Shown in pieces: positions 24,830 through 33,640 of a DNA stretch of 64,000 bases. Source of the stretch: CBDCRK01 sp965220955. Its GTDB lineage: Bacteria > Desulfobacterota > Binatia > Bin18 > CBDCRK01. The translations under genes and the position numbers were made by a program. Location of the stretch: assembly GCA_965220955.1 (NCBI GenBank), contig CBDCRK010000037.1, forward strand, positions 496,001 through 560,000. Direction: 5' to 3'. Below the pieces are notes generated by a model. It worked only from the letters and a program-made list of their open reading frames with translations, ran no database searches and was not told the DNA's origin. The stretch's first letter is position 1. Every line of letters starts with the position of its first letter.

Positions 24830-24896
24830 AGGCCCGGGATAAGCCAGGCCGCTTGCCTATAGCCAAAAGGTAAGAAGAAGAAAGGAGGAGAAGACT

Positions 24897-25925
24897 TTGA
24901 TTAAGTTCGGAATAATGGTCATGCCGCAGCACCCCATAGCCGACTCGCCGCTCAAACGGTTCCACGAAACAGTGGAGCTAACCCATCTAGCCCGTGATGT
25001 TGGCTTTGATTCCATTGCCTGTGGACAGCATTTTCTCTCGCCCCCTTACCAGAACCTGCAGAGTATTCCCCTGCTAGCACGACTGGCAGCCGACAGCAGT
25101 CCTATGCAGCTTGTTCTCTCGATCTTGCTTCTCCCTCTTTACAGCCCGGTAGGAGTAGCAGAAGACGTGGCTACTTTGGATGTCATGAGCGAGGGACGAG
25201 TGGTATTTGGCCTGGGGTTGGGCTACCGGGATATTGAGTACGAAGCTTTTAACACTAACCGACGCGAGCGCATACCGCGTTTTCTGGAGTCTCTGGAACT
25301 GATCAAACGGCTATGGACGGAAGACGAGGTAACTTTTGTTGGCAAGCATTTTCGCCTGAGAGGCGCCGTCTGCACTATCCGTCCTATACAGAAACCCCAT
25401 CCGCCTATCTGGATTGCGGCCAATAACGACACGGCTATTGCCCGGGCCGGACATATGGGTTACGCTTGGCTCCTTAATCCCCATGCTACCCTCACTACCC
25501 TTGAGCGCCAGATGAAACTTTACAAGGACACTCTGGCTCAGGTAGGGAAGCCAATGCCTTCTGAACTTCCCATTATTAAAGAGATGCACATTGCCCAGAC
25601 CCGGGAAGAAGCTATTAGAGTGGCCCAACCTTATCTGGAGAGCAAATACCAGGCCTATGCGGACTGGGGCCAGGACAAGGCCCTTCCCGGTCAGGAGTCT
25701 TTTCGGGTGCCCTTTGAGACCCTGGCCAAGGATCGTTTCATCCTGGGGAGTGTAGAGGATGTCATCCAGCAGATTGAGAACCACCATCGCCGACTAGGGG
25801 TAAACCATTTTCTTTTTCGTATCTGGTGGCCGGGGATGGATGCCTATCATGCTTATCGGGTGATAGAGTTAATGGGTAAGCATGTTATCCCACACTTCAA
25901 CAAGGATGGGTCTAACGCGAGCTAA
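24897..25925 (+). CDS. LLM-class flavin-dependent oxidoreductase (TTG start)
   Basis: A 342-residue luciferase-like monooxygenase. It begins IKFGIMVMPQHPIADSPLKR and has LARDVGFDSIACGQHFLSPPYQ, MQLVLSILLLPLYSPVGVAEDVATLDVMSEGRVVFGLGLGY, LWTEDEVTFVGKHFRL and IQKPHPPIWIAANNDTAIARAGHMG, all PF00296 landmarks. Start is a TTG with AAAGGAGG nine bases upstream; no in-frame ATG near the family N-terminus exists. It is transcribed away from the M20 peptidase gene and preceded by a plausible promoter. FMNH2 or F420 use and the substrate are unknown. It resembles the copies at 29.9 and 56.8 kb in length and motif order but is clearly diverged from both. Confidence 0.88.
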   Translation: MIKFGIMVMPQHPIADSPLKRFHETVELTHLARDVGFDSIACGQHFLSPPYQNLQSIPLLARLAADSSPMQLVLSILLLPLYSPVGVAEDVATLDVMSEGRVVFGLGLGYRDIEYEAFNTNRRERIPRFLESLELIKRLWTEDEVTFVGKHFRLRGAVCTIRPIQKPHPPIWIAANNDTAIARAGHMGYAWLLNPHATLTTLERQMKLYKDTLAQVGKPMPSELPIIKEMHIAQTREEAIRVAQPYLESKYQAYADWGQDKALPGQESFRVPFETLAKDRFILGSVEDVIQQIENHHRRLGVNHFLFRIWWPGMDAYHAYRVIELMGKHVIPHFNKDGSNAS

Positions 25926-26267
25926 TCCCCTGTGCACGTCGGGGCAGCAGCACGTTCGTCGCTACAATCTGCCCCAGGCAAAGAGCTTCGCCACCTGCTT
26001 CGACAAGATCAAGGAGGTCTTTCTTTCTCACAATCCATTGTCGAGCCCCGCATGCTCTCTCGATCGCTTGCACCTCAAGTATGAGGGCTCTTGGTTTGGT
26101 GTTCTGATCTCTCCAACGGACAAGAGAGAATTTCTCCAAGTGCTCGTCGAGAGGTGCCCAACACTGGAGCTGGAGGGAGAACGAGCGGTGCGGGCGCGGG
26201 GTGCTTGACCCGCCGTTAAGCAGCTGTTGGAAAAACAGGCTTCATCACGCGCTTCCTTTTCTACCCC
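25926..26267. other. Unassigned stretch between convergent LLM and GlcG-like genes
   Basis: Both strands keep an uninterrupted frame of ~75-100 codons here, but neither matches a family I know, has a ribosome binding site or shows a clear start. I regard it as probably non-coding or a relic. Confidence 0.3.
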
Positions 26268-26810
26268 CTACTCCCCGCCTATGGCGGCCAGACCTGCCCG
26301 GGCGCATTCAATATCTTCTTCCTCCGTACCCCCGCTGGCGCCAACACCGCCAAGCAACTTTCCATCAATAATCAGCGGCAATCCACCTCCCGCAAGCAGC
26401 AGCGGCTGGTCGATCAGTCTGGCAACGCTGTCAAACAGCTGAGGTCGATCCTGCGCAAGCTTTTCCACCCCTGCTGAAGGCCGCCGGAAGGTAGCAGCCG
26501 TAAATGCCTTGCTCACTGCTACACGACCGGTCAGCCAGCGAGCTCCGTCCATACGTGCCAGTACAACCGGATCGCCGGCAAGATCAACCACAGCAAGGCT
26601 CATCGACCATCCCTGCTCTTGAGCCTTGGCCTTGGCCGCAACAATAAACCGCTCTGCCATCTCTAAGCTCAGAACCGCCGGGTTTCCCTCCGCGGAAGAC
26701 GACTCTCCGTCTTGCGCCCAGGGGTTTGCCGCAAACCAGGTGCTTGCCGCAAACCCCAAGAGAAACAGTGATAAGACTACCATTAATACGCCAAAGCTTA
26801 CTCGTTGCAT
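26268..26810 (-). CDS. Exported GlcG/HbpS-family protein
   Basis: A 180-residue protein with an N-terminal signal or anchor (VSFGVLMVVLSLFLLGFAAS). The PF03928 domain runs from about residue 48: LEMAERFIVAAKAKAQEQGWSMSLAVVDLAGDPVVLARMDGA, VAVSKAFTAATFRRPS and GGGLPLIIDGKLLGGVGASGGTEEEDIECA. Family members bind heme (HbpS) or occur in glycolate and propanediol operons; a secreted form would fit an HbpS-like sensor or carrier. The catalytic function of GlcG is unknown. AGGAGGAAGAAA precedes the ATG. It stands alone between unassigned DNA and a repeat-containing intergenic region. Confidence 0.85.
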   Translation of the reverse strand: MQRVSFGVLMVVLSLFLLGFAASTWFAANPWAQDGESSSAEGNPAVLSLEMAERFIVAAKAKAQEQGWSMSLAVVDLAGDPVVLARMDGARWLTGRVAVSKAFTAATFRRPSAGVEKLAQDRPQLFDSVARLIDQPLLLAGGGLPLIIDGKLLGGVGASGGTEEEDIECARAGLAAIGGE

Positions 26811-27116
26811 TTTTCTTCCTCCTTATTAGTAAAAAAGTTGGTTTAACCGTCTCTTACCGTCGGGTCTTGCCACCCCGCTTTCACTTTCTTGGCGGACTCT
26901 ATCGCCTTCACCCCACAGAGGTCAAGGGAGAAAGAGTTCATTGGAGCGGCCTCCACGGGGCGGCCCCGGCATACTCCTGCAGAAAAGCCGGGTGGTTGCA
27001 GGACTGTGCTCGAATGTTCTAGGGTTATTTGTCTAAATCGAACCACAGAGAATTGGTACACTAGAGCCTGGCAACAGAAGTCTTTGACCCAACGAGTAAG
27101 CTGCTCCCGTTCACTC
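26811..27116. other. Intergenic DNA with no recognised gene
   Basis: I see no supported frame. It precedes a REP/MITE-like element. Confidence 0.4.
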
Positions 27117-27209
27117 TGTCATTCCTGCGCAAGCGGGAATCCAGAAATGTGGCGGGCCGCTAGATTCCTGCTCTCTGTTTTCTCAGGGACAAGCTTCACA
27201 GGAATGACA
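27117..27209. repeat. REP/MITE-like element with inverted ends
   Basis: Outer ends TGTCATTCCTG and CAGGAATGACA are perfect 11-bp inverted repeats. The left end continues into GCGCAAGCGGGAATCCAG, the widespread 'GTCATTCCCGCGAAAGCGGGAATCCAG' intergenic-repeat sequence. The inner right arm is degenerate. Confidence 0.7.
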
Positions 27210-27282
27210 AAAAAGCGAGTGTCCCAATGTCATAGGGTTCGATTTAGAGTTGAAAGCTGCAAGTTTTGCTGGGAACCTTATT

Positions 27283-29214
27283 ATGAATATGACCTCTTTG
27301 CCCCGGCCGGTAGTAATAGATACCGATCCAGGCGTTGATGACGCACTGGCCTTGATGCTGGCCCTATGCTCGCCGGAATTTCGGGTTGAGCTGATAACCA
27401 CGGTTGCTGGGAACGTTCCTATAAAGGTAGCAACAGACAATGCGCGCCGTATCTTAGAGTTGGTTGAGCCCCCAACGCGGCCGGTACTAGCTCAAGGAGC
27501 CGCCCGTCCTTTACAGCGGCTCCTCCATACAGCCAGCTTCCATGGAGACGATGGATTAGGCGGGCTCACCCAGCTACAACGTGCGGATGGAACACGACTC
27601 TATCCGGCTCCCCGGTGGCCAGTAGTGCATCGGCAGGCGGTACCGCGACTGCTCAAGCTAGTACAAACCCATGGCAAAGACCTAACCGTTATTGCCCTTG
27701 GCCCACTTACCAATATTGCCCGCGCCATCCAGCAAGCTCCGAATATCATGCGAAAGCTTGGCCGCTTAATCATTATGGGAGGAGCCATCCGTGTCCCTGG
27801 CAACGTCAGCCCTGTTGCCGAATTTAATATTTTTGTTGATCCTCATGCCGCAGACATTGTGTTAACCGCTGGCCTGCCAACCATTCTTGTTCCCCTGGAT
27901 ATCACCCATCAGGTACGTCTGACCTGGGATTTTTTGCAACGGACTACACACCGGGCTGATACCAGACTGGCACAGGCAACTCGCCAGATGACTCGCCAGC
28001 TGGTAGACGGGCCGCGGCAGGCCGAGGGTATGGCCATGCACGATCCTTTGGCAGTAGCGGTAGCTCTGGAGCCCTCGCTGGTTAAGCTCGAAGCCCTTCC
28101 TTTACGGGTCGAAACCCGTGGCCAACATACTGTAGGGTTGACTGTTGCCGATCAGCGGGCTCCAGGTCGTCGGTCTCCTTCTACTCCTCTAACCGAAGTA
28201 GCCCTGGCGGTAGACGCTCCCCGTATGCTCGACCTCTTTGCCAAGCGCGTGCTCTCCTCCCCATCCCAGCGATCGGGTGGCACTAGACTTCCGGCTGGCG
28301 TCATTGTGGTGGGCAGTGCCAATACCGACCTGACGGTTCGTACCCCACATCTCCCACAAGGCGGAGAAACCGTACTAGGAAGCGAACTGGTTACCACCTT
28401 TGGCGGCAAAGGTGCTAATCAGGCAATCGCGGCTAAGCGAGCAGGTGCCCGGGTATACTTCCTCGCCAAACTCGGACGGGACAGCTATGGTCAGGATTAT
28501 GCGCGCTATTTACGCCAGCAAGGCGTTGATATCTCAGGAATGCGCTGGGACTTGATCAACCCTTCCGGCGTAGCCCTTATCACAGTTGATCGCCGTGGAC
28601 AAAACCAGATCACCGTTGCCTCTGGAGCCAACGCCACCTTTACCCCGAGTGACCTGGACAGGTTGGAAGAACTCCTTCCTCATGGCCGGGTGTTGCTTGC
28701 ACAGCTGGAAACGCCACTGGATACAATAGAAACGGCATTACGCCAAGCAAAGGCCGCCGGGCTTATAACTATCTTAAATCCGGCTCCAGCCCAACATCTA
28801 CCCGCTCGTCTGGCTCGTCTTGTTGATATCCTTGTTCCCAACGAGGTGGAAGCCGCAACGCTCGGTGAACAACCGACCGGTACGCCACGCCAAGCTCGCA
28901 AGGCAGCACGGCTACTGCAACAGGCGGGTTACCGCGCAGTGATTATTACCCTGGGAAAACGTGGTGTAGTATATACAGCAGAGCATGGCACTGCTTACCT
29001 GCCGGGTTTGGTTGTGCAGGCCCAGGACGCCACCGCTGCAGGGGATACCTTTGTGGGTTATCTAGCCTCTGCCCTGGCCGAGAATAAGGCACTGCCCGCG
29101 GCGGTGAGGCTGGCCAATGCGGCGGCAGCACTTGCGGTCACCCGGGTGGGCGCACAACCGTCCATTCCTAGGCGGCAGGAAGTTAAAAAATTTCTAGAAC
29201 CAACAAAGAGGTAA
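27283..29214 (+). CDS. Nucleoside hydrolase-ribokinase fusion
   Basis: A 643-residue two-enzyme protein. Residues ~8-325 form an inosine/uridine-preferring nucleoside hydrolase with the calcium-binding DTDPGVDD (13-20), IALGPLTNIARAI, LIIMGGAI, EFNIFVDPHAA and catalytic-region H253-D254 (MAMHDPLAVAVAL). After a short linker, residues ~339-640 form a PfkB-family ribokinase: VIVVGSANTDL, substrate motif GGKGAN (374-379), NPAPAQHLP, VPNEVEAATL and the anion-hole/catalytic ATAAGDTF (Asp588). One polypeptide could thus cleave ribonucleosides and phosphorylate the released ribose to ribose-5-phosphate for the pentose pathway. The ATG is chosen just before the first hydrolase strand; no strong ribosome binding site is visible. 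A hemerythrin gene begins two bases after the stop. Confidence 0.92.
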   Translation: MNMTSLPRPVVIDTDPGVDDALALMLALCSPEFRVELITTVAGNVPIKVATDNARRILELVEPPTRPVLAQGAARPLQRLLHTASFHGDDGLGGLTQLQRADGTRLYPAPRWPVVHRQAVPRLLKLVQTHGKDLTVIALGPLTNIARAIQQAPNIMRKLGRLIIMGGAIRVPGNVSPVAEFNIFVDPHAADIVLTAGLPTILVPLDITHQVRLTWDFLQRTTHRADTRLAQATRQMTRQLVDGPRQAEGMAMHDPLAVAVALEPSLVKLEALPLRVETRGQHTVGLTVADQRAPGRRSPSTPLTEVALAVDAPRMLDLFAKRVLSSPSQRSGGTRLPAGVIVVGSANTDLTVRTPHLPQGGETVLGSELVTTFGGKGANQAIAAKRAGARVYFLAKLGRDSYGQDYARYLRQQGVDISGMRWDLINPSGVALITVDRRGQNQITVASGANATFTPSDLDRLEELLPHGRVLLAQLETPLDTIETALRQAKAAGLITILNPAPAQHLPARLARLVDILVPNEVEAATLGEQPTGTPRQARKAARLLQQAGYRAVIITLGKRGVVYTAEHGTAYLPGLVVQAQDATAAGDTFVGYLASALAENKALPAAVRLANAAAALAVTRVGAQPSIPRRQEVKKFLEPTKR

Positions 29215-29216
29215 AA

Positions 29217-29702
29217 ATGGCCGGAAAACGAAACCCAAGTCTTATCCCACTTTCCCACGACCACCATCACGGCTTGGCCCTGGCCTTTCGTCTTACACGC
29301 AAGCCACCCCCGCCACAGAAAGGCGTCTGGTCTACAGACCCTCAGGAGCAGGCTCGGGAAACGATGAGCTTCTTCCAGGAGAGCCTGGTCCCACACTTCC
29401 AGGCTGAGGAGAAGATCCTTTTTCCCACGCTGTTAACCTATCTACAGAAGCATGAGAAAATTGTAGAGGACCTCCTAGAAAATCATGAGCAGCTGCGGAC
29501 TCTTATTGCTGAGATGGCAAAGGCAGAGGACGACCCTGCCCGACTGAGAGCACACCTCAGAGCTTTTGCTGACCTCCTCGAGCGTCACATTCGCAGAGAA
29601 GAACGTGAACTCTTTCCTATTTATGAAAAGCGTGTGCCACCAGTAGAAGCAGAGCGGTTGGGAAAAGAGCTGGATAAGATTCTCCGTCCCTCTGGTCCTT
29701 AA
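29217..29702 (+). CDS. Hemerythrin-like domain protein
   Basis: A 161-residue four-helix protein with hemerythrin HHE-type iron ligands. These are SHDHHHGLALAF on helix 1, VPHFQAEEKILFPTL on helix 2, LENHEQLRTLI on helix 3 and ERHIRREERELFPIYEK on helix 4. This His/Glu set fits a non-heme di-iron site that binds O2 or senses oxygen/iron/NO. The ATG begins two bases after the nucleoside hydrolase-ribokinase stop, with AAAGAGG inside the end of that gene, so translation is coupled and the two are cotranscribed. A functional link between nucleoside salvage and oxygen sensing is not known to me. Confidence 0.9.
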   Translation: MAGKRNPSLIPLSHDHHHGLALAFRLTRKPPPPQKGVWSTDPQEQARETMSFFQESLVPHFQAEEKILFPTLLTYLQKHEKIVEDLLENHEQLRTLIAEMAKAEDDPARLRAHLRAFADLLERHIRREERELFPIYEKRVPPVEAERLGKELDKILRPSGP

Positions 29703-29861
29703 CCCTAGCCCGCTCGCTGATACCGCGCCAATGGATCCGAGGAGTTCGGTACACCGAAGACGGCAATATTATTTGGGCTTGGCCGTCCTATTTTCTCGCA
29801 AAACTGGACAGTAAGCCACTAATATAGGTATAGGAAAAGATAGAAGTGGGAGGTAAACGCA

Positions 29862-30881
29862 ATGAAATTTGGCATCATCCAAGACTTTCGCAACCCTCAG
29901 CCATGGCGGCGACCGTACCCGGAGCTGTACCATGCCCTCCTCGACCAGATCGTGCGGGCCGAGGACCTTGGCTATGATAACGTATGGTTGGCGGAGCACC
30001 ATTTTACCGCGGATGGGTATAATCCCTCACCCCTACCCACGGCCGCGGCCATTGCCGCACGCACAAGTCGCATTCGGATTGGCACCTATGTTCTCCTTCT
30101 ACCCTTTCGGCATCCGGTGCGGGTGGCCGAGGATGCCACCTGTGTGGATATCTGGTCCAATGGCCGTTTTGACCTCGGAGTCGGACAGGGATACTCGCAC
30201 AAAGAATTCGACGCCCTTTGTTTGCGCCGGGAAGAGCGCTCGGCCCGCCTGGCTGAAGGCGCAGAGCTGATCCAGCATCTGCTAACCGAGGACAATGTGA
30301 CGTTCACCGGGAGATTCACCCAGGTCAAAGACCTGACCTTGTCTCCCAAGCCGGTACAGCAACCAGGTATTCCTCTTTGGCTAGGAGCTCGGGCGGAGAA
30401 GGCTATCCGGCGGGTTGCCCGCATGGGCTGCCATCTGATGGGGACTATGGGCCTGGATCCGGCACGCGTGTATACCGAGACGCTCAAAGAGTACGGGCGG
30501 GACCCGGCTGACTTCTTCATTGGCCAAGTCCGCATGGTCTATGTAGCCGAGAGTGAAGACCAGGCCTGGGAGGATGTGCAGGAGCATCTGCACAACTCGA
30601 TGTTATACTACAATGAGATCCTAGCCGAGGCCAACGACGTGCCGGGAGACAAAGAGACCTGGCAGTTCAAACGACCCGAGGAATTGCGTCATTCTGGGTT
30701 TGGCCGGGCGGCAATGATTGGGACGCCTGAGCAGGTGGCAGAGAAGATGGAACGTTTCTGTCAGAGGTTCTACTGCACCCACTTTGTTATGGGGACCCAA
30801 CTCCCCGGGCTCGACCCGAAAAAAGTGACCCAATCACTAGAGCTGTTTGCCAGAGAAGTCATGCCGAGTTTTCGTACGTAG
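29862..30881 (+). CDS. LLM-class flavin-dependent oxidoreductase
   Basis: A 339-residue luciferase-like monooxygenase: MKFGIIQDFRNPQPWRRPYP, AEDLGYDNVWLAEHHFTADGYNPSPLPTAAAIAARTSRIRIGTYVLLLPFRHPVRVAEDATCVDIWSNG and LGVGQGYSHKEFDAL, then a NVTFTGRFTQVKDLTLSPKPVQQP block. The AEHHF motif with two His is the active-site signature of bacterial luciferase-like alkanal/alkane oxygenases. GGGAGG precedes the ATG. A methyltransferase, a carboxymuconolactone decarboxylase-type protein and an SDR follow on the same strand at 65-120 base spacing, suggesting a catabolic cluster. The substrate and reductase partner are unknown. Confidence 0.9.
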   Translation: MKFGIIQDFRNPQPWRRPYPELYHALLDQIVRAEDLGYDNVWLAEHHFTADGYNPSPLPTAAAIAARTSRIRIGTYVLLLPFRHPVRVAEDATCVDIWSNGRFDLGVGQGYSHKEFDALCLRREERSARLAEGAELIQHLLTEDNVTFTGRFTQVKDLTLSPKPVQQPGIPLWLGARAEKAIRRVARMGCHLMGTMGLDPARVYTETLKEYGRDPADFFIGQVRMVYVAESEDQAWEDVQEHLHNSMLYYNEILAEANDVPGDKETWQFKRPEELRHSGFGRAAMIGTPEQVAEKMERFCQRFYCTHFVMGTQLPGLDPKKVTQSLELFAREVMPSFRT

Positions 30882-30946
30882 TAGAAGCTAATACTCACAA
30901 GCAATGGAAGACAGGCATTGGTCTGGACCTACATGAGGGATAAACC

Positions 30947-31711
30947 ATGGCAATGAAAGCAATAAGGTACAAGACCGGGGACTGCCGCCAAGCCCTTGGA
31001 GTACGCTGGATCTTTTTGCTTGCGCCAACAATGGCGCTGCTGTTTTTCATCAATCACAGTGCGGCTGAGCCCCAACTAGAAAAACAAGAAAGCGTCAAGC
31101 CCGGCATCAACGAGAGTTATCTCAACCCTGATCTTGATGTGAATCGTTGGGTCAGCGTGCTCGAAAGGGAAAGCCGTGAAATTTATATCTATCGCCACAA
31201 GATGACGGAAGCCGTCGGGCTTAAGCCAGGCATGGCGGTAGCCGATATTGGCGTGGGCACAGGTCTGTTTGTCGAGCCGTTTGCACAGAAAATCGGTTCT
31301 AACGGCCAGCTCTATGCTGTGGACATCGCCCCCAAATTTGCCGAACATATCCGTGAGCGCGCTGTGGCTAAGGGACTGGCCCAGGTCACCGTGGTACTCA
31401 GCCGTGAGGATTCGGTAACCCTGCCAGCCAATTCAATTGATGTGGCCTTTATCTGCAATGTCTATCACCACTTTGAGTATCCCCAGCCCACCCTGACTTC
31501 CATCCACCGAGCCCTACGTCCCGGCGGCACGCTGGTCCTGGTCGAATTTGAGCGCATACCCGGCAAATCAAGGGAGTGGGTACTCGACCATGTCCGAGCC
31601 GGCAAGATCGTCTTTACTAAAGAAATCGAGGCTACTGGATTTCGGCTGGTTGAAGAGGTAGCGATCCAGGGACTCAAGGAAAACTATTTCCTGCGTTTTG
31701 CCAAGCAGTGA
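30947..31711 (+). CDS. Exported or anchored class I methyltransferase-like protein
   Basis: A 254-residue protein. Residues 18-41 (LGVRWIFLLAPTMALLFFIN) form a signal peptide or membrane anchor. A Rossmann SAM-dependent methyltransferase domain follows: motif I MAVADIGVGTGLFVEPFA, QLYAVDIAPKFAEHIRERA with acidic motif II, DVAFICNVYHHFEYPQPTL and RPGGTLVLVEFER. The pre-domain 'DLDVNRWVSVLERESREIYIYRHKM' block is typical of a group of secreted-looking methyltransferases seen in several phyla. How SAM would reach an extracytoplasmic domain is unclear, so inner orientation or a non-methyltransferase role is possible. It follows an LLM gene by 65 bases. Confidence 0.82.
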   Translation: MAMKAIRYKTGDCRQALGVRWIFLLAPTMALLFFINHSAAEPQLEKQESVKPGINESYLNPDLDVNRWVSVLERESREIYIYRHKMTEAVGLKPGMAVADIGVGTGLFVEPFAQKIGSNGQLYAVDIAPKFAEHIRERAVAKGLAQVTVVLSREDSVTLPANSIDVAFICNVYHHFEYPQPTLTSIHRALRPGGTLVLVEFERIPGKSREWVLDHVRAGKIVFTKEIEATGFRLVEEVAIQGLKENYFLRFAKQ

Positions 31712-31835
31712 GATCTGAGACGCACGGCCAGAGCCTTGTTGCCATTTGGAGAGTAACATGGGGCTTTCATCAGGAGAGAAATTTTATTAGAGGAACCTCA
31801 TGCTGGTAAAAGACTTTTAAGAAAAGGAGAAAGGT

Positions 31836-32393
31836 ATGAAACTCAACAAACCACGTCTAGAGCCGCTGGAAGCCGAGCAGTGGAGCGAGACTGTCCAACA
31901 GATCTTGAAGCCAATGGTTGAGCGGGGGGAGGTTTTTAATATCTTCAAAACGCTTGCGCACCATCCCGACCTGATGCGCCGGTGGCTGGTCTTTGGTAAT
32001 CATGTTCTCTTCAAGTCAACCCTCCCGGCACGAGAACGTGAGATACTGATCCTGCGCATTGGCTGGCTGTGCCAGGCAGAATACGAATGGGGCCAACATG
32101 TGCTGATTGGTCGTAACACTGGACTGAGCAACGAAGAAATTCATCGAATTAAAACCGGGCCAGATGCCCCGGAATGGAATGAGCAAGATCGGCTATTGCT
32201 TAAGGCTACCGACGAGCTCCATGCCGATGCCCATATCAGTGACGCTGTTTGGCAGGGGCTCAGCAAGTACTATAATACCCAGCAATTGATGGACGTAGTG
32301 TTTGCCGTGGGTCAGTATAACCTGGTATCCATGGCGTTGAATACTCTTGGTGTCCAACTGGATAAAGATGTACCTACGTTTGAAACCACCTAA
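31836..32393 (+). CDS. Carboxymuconolactone decarboxylase-family (AhpD-fold) protein
   Basis: A 185-residue AhpD/CMD-fold protein. It has the run VFNIFKTLAHHPDLMRRWLVFGNHVLFKSTLPARERE, then ILRIGWLCQAEYEWGQHVLIG and LLKATDELHADAHISDAVW. The CxxC redox pair of AhpD is replaced by C-x2-E-Y-E-W-x2-H, the common CMD-like variant with one Cys. Members include 4-carboxymuconolactone decarboxylase and many uncharacterised proteins in catabolic clusters. AAAAGGAGAAAGGT precedes the ATG. It sits between the methyltransferase and an SDR gene on the same strand. Confidence 0.88.
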   Translation: MKLNKPRLEPLEAEQWSETVQQILKPMVERGEVFNIFKTLAHHPDLMRRWLVFGNHVLFKSTLPAREREILILRIGWLCQAEYEWGQHVLIGRNTGLSNEEIHRIKTGPDAPEWNEQDRLLLKATDELHADAHISDAVWQGLSKYYNTQQLMDVVFAVGQYNLVSMALNTLGVQLDKDVPTFETT

Positions 32394-32486
32394 GAGTTCA
32401 AGGGAGAGGGTAAGGGGGGAGAAAAAGGGCTAGTATAGACCCTAATCACAATAGGCGTGTGAACAGGTCACACTTGAGGAGGACTT

Positions 32487-33287
32487 ATGAGCGATCGATT
32501 GAAAGGAAAAGTTGCCATTGTTGTTGGGGCCGGCCAAACGCCTGGCGAAACCATTGGGAACGGACGGGCTACCTCCATTGTCTATGCACGTGAAGGGGCT
32601 CGGGTCCTTCTGGTGGACCGGCGCCTGGAGTCGGCCGAGGATACCTGCGAGATGATTACCAAGGAAGGTGGTGAAGCGGTTGCTTTCCAGGCGGACGCCA
32701 TACAAGAGGAGGACTGCAAGAGAATGGCCAATGCCTGTGTTGAGCGCTTTGGCCATATTGACATCCTCCATAACAATGTGGGCATTGGAGACCGCGATAC
32801 CGGGGTAACCCGCCTCGAAGAAGAGGACTGGGATCGTATCCTTAACGTAAACATGAAGAGTGTCTTCCTCCCCTGTAAGTATGTGCTGCCGGTCATGCGC
32901 GAACAGGGCAGCGGCTGCATTATCAATATTTCATCGATTGCCGCTGTCTGCTCAGTTGGCATGCTGGCCTATAAAACCTCCAAGGCGGGAGTGAACGCCC
33001 TCACCCACCAAATGGCTCTGGGCAACGCCAGGTATGGCATTCGGGTGAATGCCATTATGCCGGGTCTTATGGATACACCCATGGCCATCGAGGGCATCTC
33101 CAAGGCCCGGAGTATTCCTAAGGAACAGCTCAGAGAAGAGCGAGATGCGCAGGTGCCCCTGGGCGCAAAGATGGGGACTGGCTGGGACATAGCACATGCC
33201 TCGCTCTTTCTTGCCTCCGACGAGGCCCGCTTTATTACTGGGGTCATTCTGCCTGTGGACGGCGGACAGAGCGCACGGATTGGGTGA
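32487..33287 (+). CDS. SDR-family NAD(P)-dependent oxidoreductase
   Basis: A 266-residue classical SDR. The cofactor loop is unusual: VVGAGQTPGETIGNGRATSI carries an insertion in the TGxxxGIG motif, as in a subset of SDRs annotated as glucose-1-dehydrogenase-like. Then follow NNVGIGD (in place of NNAG), IINISSIAAV with the catalytic Ser, and MLAYKTSKAGVNALT with Tyr/Lys (YKTSK). The tail ITGVILPVDGGQSARIG is standard. AGGAGG is eight bases upstream of the ATG. It is the last gene of the LLM-methyltransferase-CMD-SDR run and may oxidise an alcohol produced by the oxygenase. Confidence 0.9.
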   Translation: MSDRLKGKVAIVVGAGQTPGETIGNGRATSIVYAREGARVLLVDRRLESAEDTCEMITKEGGEAVAFQADAIQEEDCKRMANACVERFGHIDILHNNVGIGDRDTGVTRLEEEDWDRILNVNMKSVFLPCKYVLPVMREQGSGCIINISSIAAVCSVGMLAYKTSKAGVNALTHQMALGNARYGIRVNAIMPGLMDTPMAIEGISKARSIPKEQLREERDAQVPLGAKMGTGWDIAHASLFLASDEARFITGVILPVDGGQSARIG

Positions 33288-33536
33288 CCGTGGTGTTTAT
33301 GTGAAGGGCCGGCTGAGCTAGTAGCCAAAGGATATCTCTGCACAAAGCGAACTGTAAAATTGCAAAGGAGAGCGTTTCCTGACCACCCCTATCACCGAGT
33401 CAGCCCGGTATCAGACAATCCACCGCCAGCCCACCGATTGGCGAGGGCTTTTGGCCCAATTCGTCAGATTTGAAGCTGTTCTGCCGCTCCTTATAGTTGT
33501 GGCCGATCTTATTGGATGAGTCCATTCGAGGGCGAA
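33288..33536. other. Intergenic DNA with no recognised gene
   Basis: It holds a frame ending FEAVLPLLIVVADLIG that may be a relic; I cannot assign it. Confidence 0.3.
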
Positions 33537-33599
33537 GTCTTCCAACTCGATAGAGACACTCTTTGTCCCAAGCAAAGCGTTAGTAGCTTTGTGGAAGAC
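33537..33599. repeat. Nested inverted repeats
   Basis: Outer 8-bp arms GTCTTCCA/TGGAAGAC enclose an inner CAAAGC-7-GCTTTG hairpin that directly abuts the right outer arm. It lies between convergent SDR and LLM genes. Confidence 0.6.
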
Positions 33600-33640
33600 C
33601 CGCCCACAGCGGGGAGCCGCGCGATCTCGGCGTAGCGGAT

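Noticed and set aside
25882..26208. Frame overlapping the LLM end, possible gene after it
   Set aside because: It starts inside the LLM gene, lacks a ribosome binding site and matches nothing I know.
27237..27260. GGTTCGATTT as a tRNA T-loop
   Set aside because: No acceptor or anticodon arm can be built around it.
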